Shown: positions 1-9,740 of the stretch, in pieces
Position numbering within the stretch: position 1 is the first letter of the stretch
Layout: the number at the start of each line of letters is the position of its first letter
The notes under the pieces: model-generated
Told to the model about the DNA's origin: nothing
Seen by the model: the letters and a program-made list of their open reading frames with translations, nothing else
Databases searched by the model: none
Assembly (NCBI GenBank): GCA_963729115.1
Contig: CAVSMR010000021.1
Coordinates: forward strand, 1-64,000
Length of the DNA stretch: 64,000 nucleotides
Reading direction: 5' to 3'
Origin: Actinophytocola sp963729115
GTDB taxonomy: Bacteria; Actinomycetota; Actinomycetes; Mycobacteriales; Pseudonocardiaceae
Made by a program: the position numbers and the translations under genes

Positions 1-347
1 CAGGTGGTTTGTACGCCTGGGCGATGCCGCCGCCGGCGGCTGGTCGCCCTCGACCATGCGGTCGAGCACGTCGGGGTGGCGGCCGGCCAGCCAGGACAGC
101 AGCGTCGGTCCGACGTTGAACGACAGGTGGGCGTAGTTGTCGACGACGCCGGCGACCCGGCCGTGCTCGTCGAGCGACCGGCACAGCCGTTCGGCCGGTA
201 GCACTCGGCGGTGATGCGCTCGTTCCAGTCGTGGAACGGCGCCGCCGACGGCTCGACCGGCACCTCCTCGGTCCAGGGGTTCTCCCGCGGCGGTTGGTAG
301 AAGTGCCCGTGCACGACCAGCCGAACCGGTTCCGCCACGTCGGCCAT
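1..347 (-). CDS. GH57-family glycoside hydrolase (DUF3536 type), N-terminal fragment
   Basis: Reading the minus strand from ATG at 347 gives a start rich in the HGHFYQPPRENPW motif. After a frame change come SFNVGPTLLSWL and a degraded AQAYNH. These are signatures of the GH57/DUF3536 glycosidases, cytoplasmic alpha-glucan-acting enzymes often found near glycogen genes. glgB lies downstream of the intervening protease gene, which fits. The gene runs off the left edge and at least two indels break its frame, so only about 115 residues are visible. The family call is fairly secure; the substrate is not. Confidence 0.72.
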   Translation of the reverse strand, partial: MADVAEPVRLVVHGHFYQPPRENPWTEEVPVEPSAAPFHDWNERITAECYRPNGCAGRSTSTAGSPASSTTTPTCRSTSDRRCCPGWPAATPTCSTAWSRATSRRRRHRPGVQTT

Positions 348-357
348 GCTGGCAGGG

Positions 358-1768
358 ATGAGATCCCGCAGGATCCTGGCCGTGCTCGTGCTCGCCGCCC
401 TCGTCGCCGGCGGCGCCGCCCCGCGCAGGCCGTCACCCGGGGCCGGCCCGCTGACGTCGGCGAGTACCCGGCGCAGGTCGGTTGCTCCGCCCGGCGTGGC
501 CGACCAGTTCGAGGCCCAGTTCTGCGGCGGCACCCTGATCCACGCCGTCGTGGGTCGCTGACCGCCGGGCACTGCTCGAGGAGGGGCCGACGCCTGCCCG
601 ACGTGCTGCTCGGGCACACGCGGCTCGACGGGGGACGGAGGCGACGGCTGGCGGTCGTCGCGACGACCGTCATCCTGGCTGGGTTGACTACGGCCTCAGC
701 TGGAGGGGGGTTTCCCGTCCAACGACATCGGGCTGCGTGCGGCTCGCCACCTCGCCGTTCGGCTTCGCCGTTCGCTGCGGCTCGCCTTACGACGGGCCAC
801 GAGATGCTGGAGACCCCCGGCACGGTCGGGTGCTGTCACGGGGTGGGGCGGCGTCGGGCGGCGACGAGGGGATCGCAGGAGTTCCCGACGGAGCTCCAGG
901 AGGGAGCGACACGCCGGTCATCGGCGACGCCGGCGTGCGAGGCAGCGCCTCGCCGCCGTACGGCGACGGCGGGGCCGATCGGATCGGAGCCGTCAGCAGG
1001 TCGTGTGCGCCGGGGACGGGACGTCGGGCAGGCGGATCCCGCCGACGCCGACGCCTGCCGGGGCGACAGCGGCGGCCCCCTGTGGGCCATCGGGGCCTGA
1101 CCGCAAGCGCCGGCAGCTCGGCGTCGTGAGCGGCGGGCCGACGTGCGGGTTCTCGCCGACGTACTACACGCCCGTGCGCGGCGTTCATCGCGTTCGTCGA
1201 GGCGACGAGCCGGCGGGAGTGGCCTCGCGTGGTTCGCCGACATCGCCCGCAACGTCGCTCGAGCGCGGAGATCGAGCGGGTCCCGCTCGGCCGGGGATCA
1301 CCACCGGGAACGGCGGCCGGCGACTACGGGCCGGCCGGGCAGGTGACCAGGGGCCAGATGGCGACGTTCCTGGCCCGGGCCCTCGGCGTTGACCGCCGGA
1401 GGTCCGACCGGGCCCGTTCGCCGATGTCGTCGGGCACGGCGCCCACGACGGGAGACCATCGAACGCCGTGGCCGCCGCCGGCATCGCGGGCGGTTTCGCG
1501 GACGGGACCTTCCCGCCCGAGCAAGCCGTCAACCGCGGCCCAGATGGCGACCCCGTCGGCTCGAGCCCGGCAGCTCCCACCCGCTCGCGACCGGGACCGT
1601 TCGTCGACCTGGCCGGGACGAGGCCCGACGCAGGCAACATCAACGCCATCGCCGCACGCCGGGAACGCCAGCTCGTTCCGGCCGACGGCACCTCCGGACC
1701 GGCTCGACCCCGTGCAGCCGCGGCCCAGATGGCCACGTTCCTCTTCCGGGGCGTTCCTTCCTGCGTAG
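358..1768 (+). CDS. Secreted trypsin-like serine protease with C-terminal SLH-like repeats, frameshifted
   Basis: The ATG at 358 starts a signal peptide (RSRRILAVLVLAALVAGG). It is followed, across several frames, by S1-protease landmarks: FCGGTLI, then LTAGHC after a frame change, and GDSGGPLW around 1062-1085. The rest carries three repeats containing a GGFADGTF-like segment and QMATFLARAL, which resemble SLH/cell-wall domains of Acidimicrobiia exoproteins. No single frame covers the gene; I count at least six frame changes. The exact stop is uncertain and 1768 is one possible end. Expected product: an exported protease held in the cell envelope. Confidence 0.65.
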
Positions 1769-1785
1769 AGGGGGGGGAGCCTCGC

Positions 1786-3700
1786 TCAGTCGGGCGCCAG
1801 CCAGACGACCGACAGCGGTGGGAGCGTGAGGCAGCAGCGAAGCAGCCTGGCCGTGCCACGGCACCCCGGCGTCGGCCTCGGCGACGCCACCCTCCAGTGG
1901 TTCGACGCCGCTCCCCCACCAGCGGACGTCGTCGGTGCTCAGCACCGCGCGCCACGGCCCGGCGTCCACCAGACCGACGCCAGCCCTCGCGCGGCACCGG
2001 CGTGAGGTTGGCCACGACCACCACCGAGCCGTCGTCACCCACGCGGTTGACGCCGCACGAAGACGTAGCGTCGAGTGTTCGGCGTCGTCGGCGTCGAGCC
2101 AGCGGAAGCCCTCGGGGCTGTAGTCGCGGCCCACAGCGCCGGGTGGTCCGCCTCGAGCCGGTTGAGGGCGCCGAGCAGGCGTGCACGCCGGCGTGCGGCG
2201 GCGTGTCGAGCAGGTGCCAGTCGAGCCGCGGTCGTGGTTCCACTCGCTCCACTGGCCGAACTCGCCGCCCATGAACAGCAGCTTCTTGCCGGGATGGCTC
2301 CACATGTAGCGCGTAGAGCAGCCGCAGGTTGGCGAACTTCTGCCACTCGTCGCCGGGCATCTTGTCGAGCAGCGAGCCCTTGCCGTGCACGACCTCGTCG
2401 TGCGAGAGCGGCAGCACGAAGTTCTCGGTGAACGCGTAGAGCAGCGCCGAACGTGAGCTCGTCGTGGTGGTACTTGCGGTGGATCGGGTCGCTGCTCGAA
2501 GTAGCGCGAGCGTGTCGTGCATCCAGCCCATGTTCCACTTGAGGTGAAGCCGAGGCCGCCGACGTGCGCCGGCCGCGACACGCCGGGCCAGGCGGTCGAT
2601 TCCTCGGCGATCGTCAGCACGCCGGGGTGCTCGGCGTGCGACGAGCGTCGTTGAGCTCGCGCAGGAAGTCGATGGCCTCGAGGTTCTCGCGGCCGCCGTA
2701 GCGGTTCGGGATCCACTCGCCCGCGCTTGCGGCGAGTAGTCGAGGTAGAGCATCGAGGCGACCGCGTCGACGCGCAGGCCGTCGATGTGGAACTCGTCGA
2801 GCCAGAACAGGGCGTTGGCGATCGAGGAAGTTGCGCACCTCGTTGCGGCCGTAGTTGAAGATCAGCGTGCCCCAGTCGGGGTGCTCGCCCTGGCGCGGGT
2901 CGGCGTGCTCGTAGAGGCGCGTGCCGTCGAAGCGGGCCAGGCCGTGCTCGTCCTTGGGGAAGTGGGCCGGCACCCAGTCGAGGATCACGCCGATGCCGTG
3001 CTGGTGGCAGGTGTCGACGAAGTACGTGAAGTCGTCGGGCGTGCCGAAGCGGCGAGGTCGGCGCGAAGTAGCCGGTGACCTGGTAGCCCCACGAGCCGCC
3101 GAAGGGTGCTCCATCGACCGGCAGCAGCTCGACGTGGGTGAAGCCCGAGGTCGCCGACGTGGTCGGCCAGCTGGCGGCGCGAGGTCGCGAAGCTGAGCGG
3201 GCGGTCGGCTCCTCGGCGACGCGCCGCCACGAACCGAGGTGGCACCTCGTAGACGCGAGCCGCTCGACGCGACGGTCGCGCTGCGCGCGCGCGCTTGGCA
3301 GCCAGGCGTCGTCGCCCCACTCGTGGTGCGACTCGACACGATCGACGCGGTGGCGGGCGGCTGCTCGCGCTTGCGGGCCAGCGGGTCGGCCTTCAGCCCA
3401 CGCCGCCGTCGGCGCCGACGACCTCGAACTTGTAGCGGGCGCCGGGCGCCGATGTCGGGCACGAACAGCTCCCACACCCCGACCGCCCAGCTTGCGCATC
3501 GGGTGCACCCGGCCGTCCCAGCCGTTCCAGTCGCCCACCACGCTCACGGCGCGGGCGTTGGGCGCCCACACCGCGAACGCCTGCCGGCCACGCCGTCGTG
3601 CACCGCCGCGCGGGCGCCGAGCACCTCCCACAGCTTGCGGTGCTGGCCCTCGCCGATCAGCTACAGGTCGAGGTCGCCGACCGAGGGCGAGTCCGCCGCC
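1786..3700 (-). CDS. glgB: 1,4-alpha-glucan branching enzyme, frameshifted
   Basis: GlgB makes alpha-1,6 branches in glycogen. Pieces in three minus frames match it in order: LIGEGQHRKLWEVLGARA, FAVWAPNARAVSVVGDWNGW, HPMRKLGGRGVWELFVPDIG, GSWGYQVTGYFAPTSP, VILDWVPAHFP, LPLSHDEVVHGKGSL and a terminal LPPLSVVWLAPD before TGA at 1788-1786. The 635-residue span is near the normal length. Near the N-terminus a TAG at 3663-3661 stands where GlgB proteins usually have Tyr in DLDLYLIGEG, so one base would restore the frame. The start codon cannot be fixed because of indels and may lie close to the end of the upstream gene. Confidence 0.85.
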
Positions 3701-4367
3701 TACCGATCCTGGTCGAAGACCGCCCGCCGTGCCGCCCGCTCGGCGGGGGTCTCGCCGGGGATCACGTCGTCCCCGCCGGGATCGGCGCCGCCACGTACGG
3801 CGGGGGTCTCGCCGGTGAGCGGGTTGCCCTGGAGCTTGGCGCGGCCGGCGGCGACCAGCTTCTGCGTGCGCTCGAGGACGATCTCGAAGCTGGCGAGCTT
3901 CTGGTCGCAGAAGTCCTCGCACTCGAGGCGCATGCGCCGGGCCTGGTCCTCGGCCTTCTCGACGACCTGGCGGGCCCGGGCCTCGGCGGCCTTCACCACC
4001 TCGGTGCGCTGCACCATCCGCTCGGCCCGGGCCCGGGCCTGGTCGAGGATGTCGTCGCCCTCGCGGCGCACCTTGGCGAGGAACTCCTCGCGCTCCTTGA
4101 GCAGCCAGCGGGCGGCCCGCAGCTCGTCGGGCAGGCGGGCGAGCGCCTCCTCGAGCAGCTCGACGACCTCGTCGCGGTTGATCATCACCGACGCCGACAG
4201 CGGCATCGGCCGGGCCGCCGGCGACGAGGTCGAGCACCCGCCGCAGCAGCTGCTCGGCCTCGGGCTGGCGTGCCGGCCGCGCCGCGCGGGGCCGGGCGCG
4301 CTGGCGCCGTCGGGCAGCCGGCTCCGGCTGCGCGGCGTCGTCGTCGTAGAACGGTCTGATCGCTCAT
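3700..4367 (-). CDS. DivIVA-like coiled-coil protein encoded next to coaD
   Basis: The coding sequence starts at ATG 4367 (MSDQTV, then FYDDDAAQ after one missing base). The core from MINRDEVVELLEEALARLP is intact through about 150 residues of charged heptad helix and ends in AVFDQDR before TAG at 3702-3700. A similar coiled-coil gene lies beside coaD in many actinobacteria (Rv2927c in M. tuberculosis). Such proteins are thought to act in polar growth or cell division, but no enzymatic motif is present. The start overlaps the coaD stop in an ATGA. The N-terminal 60 residues contain two or three indels. Confidence 0.7.
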
Positions 4368-4846
4368 TCCGAACTTCTCCTGGAGGCGCTTGGCCACCGG
4401 CTCGGCACCATGCGAGCTGACGTCGCCGCCGAAGCGGGCGATGTCGCGGATGTACTTCGACGGCGATGAACGAGCTGGCCGAGGCCGACGGGATGAACAG
4501 GGTGTGCACGCCCGGAGACGGCGAGGTTCATCTGGGCCTGGGCCATCTCGCTCTCGAAGTCGGACGACGGCCCGCAGGCCCTTGACGATGAAGTCGGCGC
4601 CGACGTCCTTGGCCACGTCGACGACCAGCTTCGAGAAGCTGACGACCCGGATGTTGTCGAGGTGGGCGAGCGACTCGCGGATCATCTCCTCGCGCTCCTC
4701 GAGCGTCGAACAGCGCGCTCGCCCTTCTGCGGGTTGCGGATGGCCGCCACGACGACCTCGTCGAAGAGGTACGACGCGGTCTCGACGAGCTCCCGGTGCC
4801 CGTTGTGGAACGGGTCGAACGACCCGGGATACAGGACGGTGGTCAC
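4364..4846 (-). CDS. coaD: Phosphopantetheine adenylyltransferase, frameshifted
   Basis: CoaD transfers AMP from ATP to 4'-phosphopantetheine in coenzyme A synthesis. The N-terminus TTVLYPGSFDPFHNGH has the nucleotidyltransferase HxGH motif. Later pieces, EREEMIRESLAHLDNIRVV, LVVDVAKDVGADFIVKGLR and SKYIRDIARFGGDVSSH, are in CoaD order. The 160-residue span is the family norm. GTG at 4846 is chosen because it precedes TTVLYPG directly and forms a GTGA overlap with rsmD. Two frame changes follow, near 4710 and 4500. Confidence 0.9.
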
Positions 4847-5408
4847 CGCGTCGTCTCCCCTGGTGGTTCGGCTCGTGCTGCGGCGAACGATGGTGACCAC
4901 CGTACCGCCGTACGTCTTCGCCCTCGCCATCTGCCCAGCCGTCGCGGCGGCGTCGACCGCGCGCCCGGACTCGCACGACGACGACGTCGGCGTCGAGGTC
5001 GCTGAGCAGGCCGGCCCAGTCGTCGAAGGCGTAGGGCGGGTCGAGGAGGGCGAGGTCGACGGGCCGGCGGCGTCCCGGCGAGGCAGCGCGACGGCGTCGC
5101 CGACGCACGACGTCGGCCCGGTCGGCCGAGCGCCGAGGCGGTCGAGGTTCGGCCCGGAGCGCGGTCGAGCGCGGCGCGGTCGCGCTCGACGAAGGTGCGC
5201 GTGCGCGGCGCCCCGCGACAGGGCCTCGATCCCGAGGGCGCCGCGAGCCGGCGAACAGGTCGAGGACCGCGGCGCCGTCGATGGCGCCGAGGCTGCCGAG
5301 GGCGTTGAACGTCGCCTCCCGCACCCGGTCCGACGTCGGCCGGGTGGCGTGCCCGGGCGCGGTGACCAGCCGCCGGCCGCCCCGAGCTCCCCGGCGACGA
5401 CCACGCAT
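4843..5408 (-). CDS. rsmD: 16S rRNA (guanine966-N2)-methyltransferase, frameshifted
   Basis: The pieces VVAGELGG, RRLVTAPGHATRPTSDRVREATFNALGSLG, VLDLFAG, LGIEALSRGA, LALLDPPYAFDDW and AKTYGGTVVTIV appear in RsmD order. RsmD methylates G966 of 16S rRNA. DLFAG is the SAM-binding loop and DPPY the catalytic motif. The start at ATG 5408 gives the usual length of about 188 residues. The gene is placed directly before coaD, the common actinobacterial order, probably as one transcript. At least four single-base indels interrupt it. Confidence 0.88.
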
Positions 5409-5452
5409 CCGCGTCGACCGTAACGCTCGGCGCCGAGGTCACGCCAGCGAAC

Positions 5453-5458
5453 TACGCT
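5453..5458 (+). promoter_or_regulatory. -10 hexamer TACGCT before crotonase gene
   Basis: A TANNNT hexamer ends seven bases before ATG 5466 and no Shine-Dalgarno sequence is visible, so transcription may start at or next to the start codon. Confidence 0.4.
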
Positions 5459-5465
5459 CGGTGCC

Positions 5466-6229
5466 ATGGGTCCGTCGTCGTCCGCATCGACCAGCCCCAC
5501 GTGCGCAACGCCGTCAACTCGCGCCACCGCCGCGCGGCTGCACGACGAGTTCCTCGCCTTCGACGCCGACGACGACGCCAGGGTGGCGGTGCTCACCGGC
5601 GACGAGCCCGCGTTCTGCGCCGGCGCCAACCTCAAGGACCTGCCCCGCGCTGCGGCCGTCCGGCCCGCTGGGGCCGACCCGCCTGCAGCTGTCGAAGCCG
5701 GTGATCGCCGCCATCGAGGGCTGGTGCGTCGCCGGCGGGCTCGAGCTGGCGGCGTGGTGCGACCTGCGGGTCGCCGGGCGAGTCGGCCCGCTTCGGCTGC
5801 CTCGAGCGGCGGTGGGGCGTGCCGCTCATCGACGGCGGCACCTACCGGCTGCCCCGCATCGTCGGGCTCGGTCGAGCCCTCGACCTCATCCTCACCGGCC
5901 GGGAGATCGGCGCCGACGAGGCCGAGCGCGATGGGCCTCGTCGACCGCGTCGTCGCCGACGGCACCGCCCTCGCCGCGGCCGTCGAGCTGGCCGAGGAGA
6001 TCGCCGCGTTCCCGTGGCCGTGCGTCGTCAACGACCGCCGCTCGGTCTACGAGGGCCTCGGCCTCGGCCTCGACGACGCCCTCGCCAACGAGGACCGGCT
6101 CGGCCGCGAGACGATCTTCGCCGACGGCTTCGCCGACGGCGTCGCCCGGTTCACCGCCGGCGGTCGTCGACCGCCCGGCCGAGCGAGCGCCAGCGAGCGA
6201 GGCACGAGCCGCCGGTGCCGGGCATGTGA
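5466..6229 (+). CDS. Enoyl-CoA hydratase/isomerase (crotonase) family protein, frameshifted
   Basis: Crotonase-fold enzymes act on acyl-CoA thioesters. Visible motifs are VVVRIDQPHVRNAVN, FCAGANLKDL (first oxyanion-hole loop) and VIAAIEGWCVAGGLELAAWCDLRVA (second loop), then RLPRIVGLGRALDLILTGREI. The span fits about 250 residues. Four or more indels move the reading among all three frames. The substrate cannot be told from sequence. The stop TGA overlaps the GTG start of the next gene (ATGTGA), so the two are probably cotranscribed. Confidence 0.8.
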
Positions 6230-6417
6230 TCGAGCCGCCCGAGCGCATCACCTGCATCGACTGCGGCGGCGTGTGCGGCCGCCTGACCCGACCCGCCGAG
6301 CTCGGCTGGGAGCCCGGTGACCTCGTCGTCTACCGCTGCCGGGACTGCAACGACCGCTGGGACCTCATCGTCGACGAGTCCGACGAGTCCGACGACGGCG
6401 ACTCGCGTCGCGACTGA
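6226..6417 (+). CDS. Small zinc-ribbon protein
   Basis: This is an intact 63-residue frame from GTG 6226, overlapping the crotonase stop by two bases. It carries two CxxC pairs, CIDC near residue 10 and CRDC near residue 44, which should bind one zinc, followed by an acidic tail (DESDESDDGD). No catalytic motif is visible. It may be a small regulator or protein-interaction module; the specific role is unknown. Confidence 0.6.
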   Translation: MIEPPERITCIDCGGVCGRLTRPAELGWEPGDLVVYRCRDCNDRWDLIVDESDESDDGDSRRD

Positions 6418-6419
6418 CG

Positions 6420-6964
6420 GGGACCGAGGAGCTCGTCGAGCGCCAGGGTCAGCGCCGCGCCACCGGCGAGCAGCGGCCGCCCCCCATCCGACACCCGTCG
6501 CCGCGGGCCCGGCGTCGCCGAGGACCACGTACGCGCCGCCGAGCAGCACGAACCCCGCGGCACCACCGGCGGCGGCCCGCAGGCCGGACGGACGGCCGAC
6601 GTCGACCACGGCGACCGCGACCACGGCGAGGACGGCGGCGAGCGGCAGCAGCGTGGCGGCTGCGTAGGCGCCGATGCGTCCGGCCGTCGCTGCGTCCGTG
6701 CTGACGAGGACGCCGGCGAACTCCCCGACGGGGTCGTCGCCGGCGCGGTCGCCAGCCACGACGACGACCGACACGACGAGGGTCAGGCCGGCCGACGCGG
6801 AGGCGAGCAACAGCCGCGCCAGCGCGACCCCAGGGCGTGGCCGCCGACCTCCGCAGCGCCGGCCCCAGCAGGAGGAGCGCGGCCAGCACGACGACGAGCC
6901 CGGCGGCGACACCTGCGACGACCCACTCGCCCGCCGTCGGATCGGCGACGACGGCGAGCGGCAC
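6420..6964 (-). CDS. Four-helix membrane protein, frameshifted, function unknown
   Basis: Minus-strand pieces give four hydrophobic helices: WVVAGVAAGLVVVLAALLLL, LLLASASAGLTLVVSVVVV, IGAYAAATLLPLAAVLAVVA and GGAAGFVLLGGAYVVLG. Small soluble loops link them, and a tail contains ALTLALDELLGP. Start GTG 6964 is chosen because the frame just after it leads straight into helix 1; TTG 7000 is an alternative. Two frame changes are needed. I do not recognise a family. The gene is divergent from 7019. Confidence 0.5.
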
Positions 6965-7006
6965 GGGGGCCGTGTCTAGCGCCGGCCGCGACGACGGCAA
7001 CGGCCG

Positions 7007-7012
7007 TACCCT
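7007..7012 (+). promoter_or_regulatory. -10 hexamer TACCCT, leaderless start
   Basis: TACCCT ends exactly six bases before ATG 7019 and no ribosome binding site lies between, which is the geometry of a leaderless transcript. Confidence 0.5.
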
Positions 7013-7018
7013 CCCGCG

Positions 7019-7387
7019 ATGGCCACACGGTTCCCGATCCGCTTCACCGGCCTGAACCGGGCGATGGTCGTGCTCGCCATCCGGCGCTCGGCGTCCTACG
7101 TCGAGGTCGACGACGACGAGATGCGCGCCCGTATGTCATGGGCGTTCCGGTTGCGGGCACGCCGTTCCTCGGTGCACTCCGTGGCGCCCGACCACGGGCG
7201 GGTCCTGGGCTGGGGCGTGCACGGGTGGCGGGGCGAATGGCTGGTGAACGGCTCGTCGCGGGGCATCGTGCGCGTCGAGCTCGAACCGCGGGCGAGGGGC
7301 TGGGTGATCGGGTTCCCGGTCAAGGTGCGGACGCTTCGGGTTGCGGTCAACGACCCCGACGGACTGGTCAGCGCCCTGACGCACTGA
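7019..7387 (+). CDS. Conserved hypothetical protein, 122 aa
   Basis: One of the few unbroken frames in the first 16 kb. The protein is soluble, rich in beta-strand pattern and arginine, and has no signal peptide or membrane segment. The central stretch WGVHGWRGEWLVNGSSRGIVRVEL resembles uncharacterised actinobacterial proteins with a small beta-barrel, but no catalytic residues stand out. It is monocistronic, with its own leaderless-type promoter, and lies 24 bp before the Hsp70-like gene. Confidence 0.65.
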   Translation: MATRFPIRFTGLNRAMVVLAIRRSASYVEVDDDEMRARMSWAFRLRARRSSVHSVAPDHGRVLGWGVHGWRGEWLVNGSSRGIVRVELEPRARGWVIGFPVKVRTLRVAVNDPDGLVSALTH

Positions 7388-7411
7388 CCCGCGTGGCTAG
7401 CGTCCGCGGCC

Positions 7412-9701
7412 GTGGCGGACGACTGGGTGCTGGGGATCGACGTCGGGACGACCTGGACCGCGGCCGCCGCGTTCCGGAACGGCCGGGTCGAGATCGTCGC
7501 CCTCGGCGCCAACCAGGCGCCGTCCGTGCCGACGGTCGTGTACCGGCAACCGGGCGATCCACCGCTGATCGGCGACGCAGCCTCGCGGACGGCGCCTCGA
7601 CCGAGCCGGGCCTCGTGGCCCGCGACTTCAAGCGCCGGCTGGGCGACTCGGTGCCGCTCACCCTCGGCGGCGTGCCGGTGTCCGCCGACCAGCTCTACGC
7701 CGACGTCCTGCGGTGGGTGGTCACGACGGCGTCGCGTCCGCCGGCGGCCCTCCGGTGGCGGTCGGCGTCACGCATCCCGCCAACTGGGGTCCGTACAAGC
7801 TCGACCTGCTGCGCAACGCGGCGCGCGTCGCCGACCTCCCGGCACCGACCTTCCTCTCCGAGCCGGAGGCGGCGGCCATCCACTACGCCAGCGAGGGCCG
7901 TGTCGCCGACGGCGAGGTCGTCGCCGTCTACGACCTCGGCGGCGGCACGTTCGACGCCTGCGTCCTGCGCGCCACCGGCGGCGGGAGCTTCGAGGTGCTC
8001 GGGCGCGCCCGAGGGCGTCGAGCGCCTCGGCGGGATCGACTTCGACGAGGCGGTCTACGAGCACGTGCGCCGACACGGCCGGCATCGACGTCGAGACGAT
8101 CGACCCGACCGACGACGCGAGCATGGCCGCGCTCGAGCCGGCTGCGCGACGACTGCACGCTGGCGAAGGAGGCGCTGTCGAGCGACACCGACCGCGTCGA
8201 TCCCGGTCCTGCTCCCGAGCCTCCAGACCCAGGTGCGCCTCACCAGGGACGAGCTCGAGTCCGCCTGCGCGGAGCCGCTCGCAGCTCACGATCGACTCGC
8301 TCAGCCGGGCCATCCGCGACGCCGGCCTCACGCCGGCAGCAGGTCGGCTCCGTGCTGCTGGTCGGCGGGTCGAGCCGCGATCCCGATGGTCGGCGCGGCT
8401 CGTCGAGCGAGGCGCTCGGCCGCCCGGTCGCCGTCGACGCCAACCCGAAGCACTCGGTCGCATCCGGAGCGGCGCGCGCGGCGGCGATGGCGGCCGGCCT
8501 GCTCGGCGCCGACGCCGCGGCCACCGCCGCCGGCAGCCGTGGTCCCGAGCATGGCGGCGGCCGCGACGGCGCCGCCGGCGACCGCCCTCGTCGAACCGGT
8601 CGCCCACGTCGGTGCCTTCACCCCGCCGGCGAAGCGACGCGACCGCCGGCCGCTGATCGCCGCCCTGGTGGCCGTCGTGGTGGCGGCGGTGGCCGCCGCC
8701 CTCCTGCTCGGCGGCGGTGGCGACGACGACCTGACGATGTCGCCACCGGTGACGAACCGAGCGGCGCCTGCCGCTGCGTCGGAGACGACGACCGCGGCAA
8801 CCGAGGACCGACGGCGCCGGCGACTGGTCGAGGCCGAGGTCACCGAGCTCGACCAGGACTTCGGCTACCTCGGCTACGTGTTCGCGTTCGGCGAGCTGGC
8901 CGTGACGCCGCCAGCGGACGAGTTCTCGCGCGCGGCCTAGGTGACGCATCACCGGCCGCATGGAGAACCGGGGGCTGTTCGAGGCGCAGGTGATCGGCTT
9001 CGACCTCGAGATCGACGGGGTCGACTACGAGCCGCGGACGACGCTCTTCAGCGCCGCGCCCGGCGCCACGCGAGGACGTCGAGCTCATCTACGACCTCGA
9101 GCCCGACGTCGATCGAGGACCTCGACACCTCCGTCCTCCGCATCGGCGGGCGAACGAGCGAACCAGGCGGTGCTACCCGATCGGCGGCGGCGTCCGAGGT
9201 CGAGCCCGTGCTGCACCCCGGCGTCGGCCAGGAGGTCGGCAGAGCACGACGTTCGGACCCGGCGACCGCTACGGCACCGGCACGATCGAGGTGTCGCAGG
9301 TCCGAGCTGGGCGCCAGCCTCGGCCTACGACACCGCCGCCAGAGGCCGGCAACCTCTGGTTCGCCGGTGCACTACAAGACGTGCATCGAGCATCTCGACA
9401 ACGAACCTCATCCTCGTCCTCGTGCTGCCCGAACGGCGAGCGGCGAGGACGCCGACGGGGTGCGGGTCTCACGGAGGACGGGACCGCGGCCCACGGCAGC
9501 CCGCTGACGATGAGCGTGTCCTGGGTCGCAACGAGGGCATCGCCTACTGGCAGGTGCCGTCCGAGATCGCCGGGCGGGAGGTCATCGGTCGACCTCGACG
9601 ACTGCGGGCAGCCCCGAGCACGTGGTCGGCAACATTCACGCGTCACCATCCCCGGAGCCCCCGACGAGGCGTCGCCCCCCGACTGCCGAACCTGCACCTG
9701 A
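7412..9701 (+). CDS. Membrane-anchored Hsp70-like protein with extracytoplasmic domain, frameshifted
   Basis: The N-terminal half is an actin-fold ATPase of the DnaK family: WVLGIDVGTTWTAAAAF (phosphate 1), PANWGPYKLDLLRNAARVA, FLSEPEAAAIHYA, VVAVYDLGGGTFDACVL (phosphate 2), then VLLVGGSSR. Instead of a substrate-binding domain, a linker is followed by one transmembrane helix near 8660-8715 (PLIAALVAVVVAAVAAALLL). A roughly 300-residue outer part follows, containing ENRGLFEAQVIGFDLEIDGVDYEP, which looks Ig- or CARDB-like. More than eight indels break the gene. The assignment of 8941-9701 to the same protein is inferred from continuity. The stop lies within the terminator stem. Confidence 0.7.
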
Positions 9702-9734
9702 TCGTGCCCTCAGAGGGCACAGAACAGGTGCAGG
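9691..9734. terminator. Two-tier hairpin terminator between convergent genes
   Basis: A perfect outer stem CCTGCACCTG (9691-9700) / CAGGTGCAGG (9725-9734) encloses a perfect inner stem GTGCCCT (9704-9710) / AGGGCAC (9714-9720). It sits exactly between the Hsp70-like gene and recG and can serve both. Confidence 0.8.
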
Positions 9735-9740
9735 TCAGGC

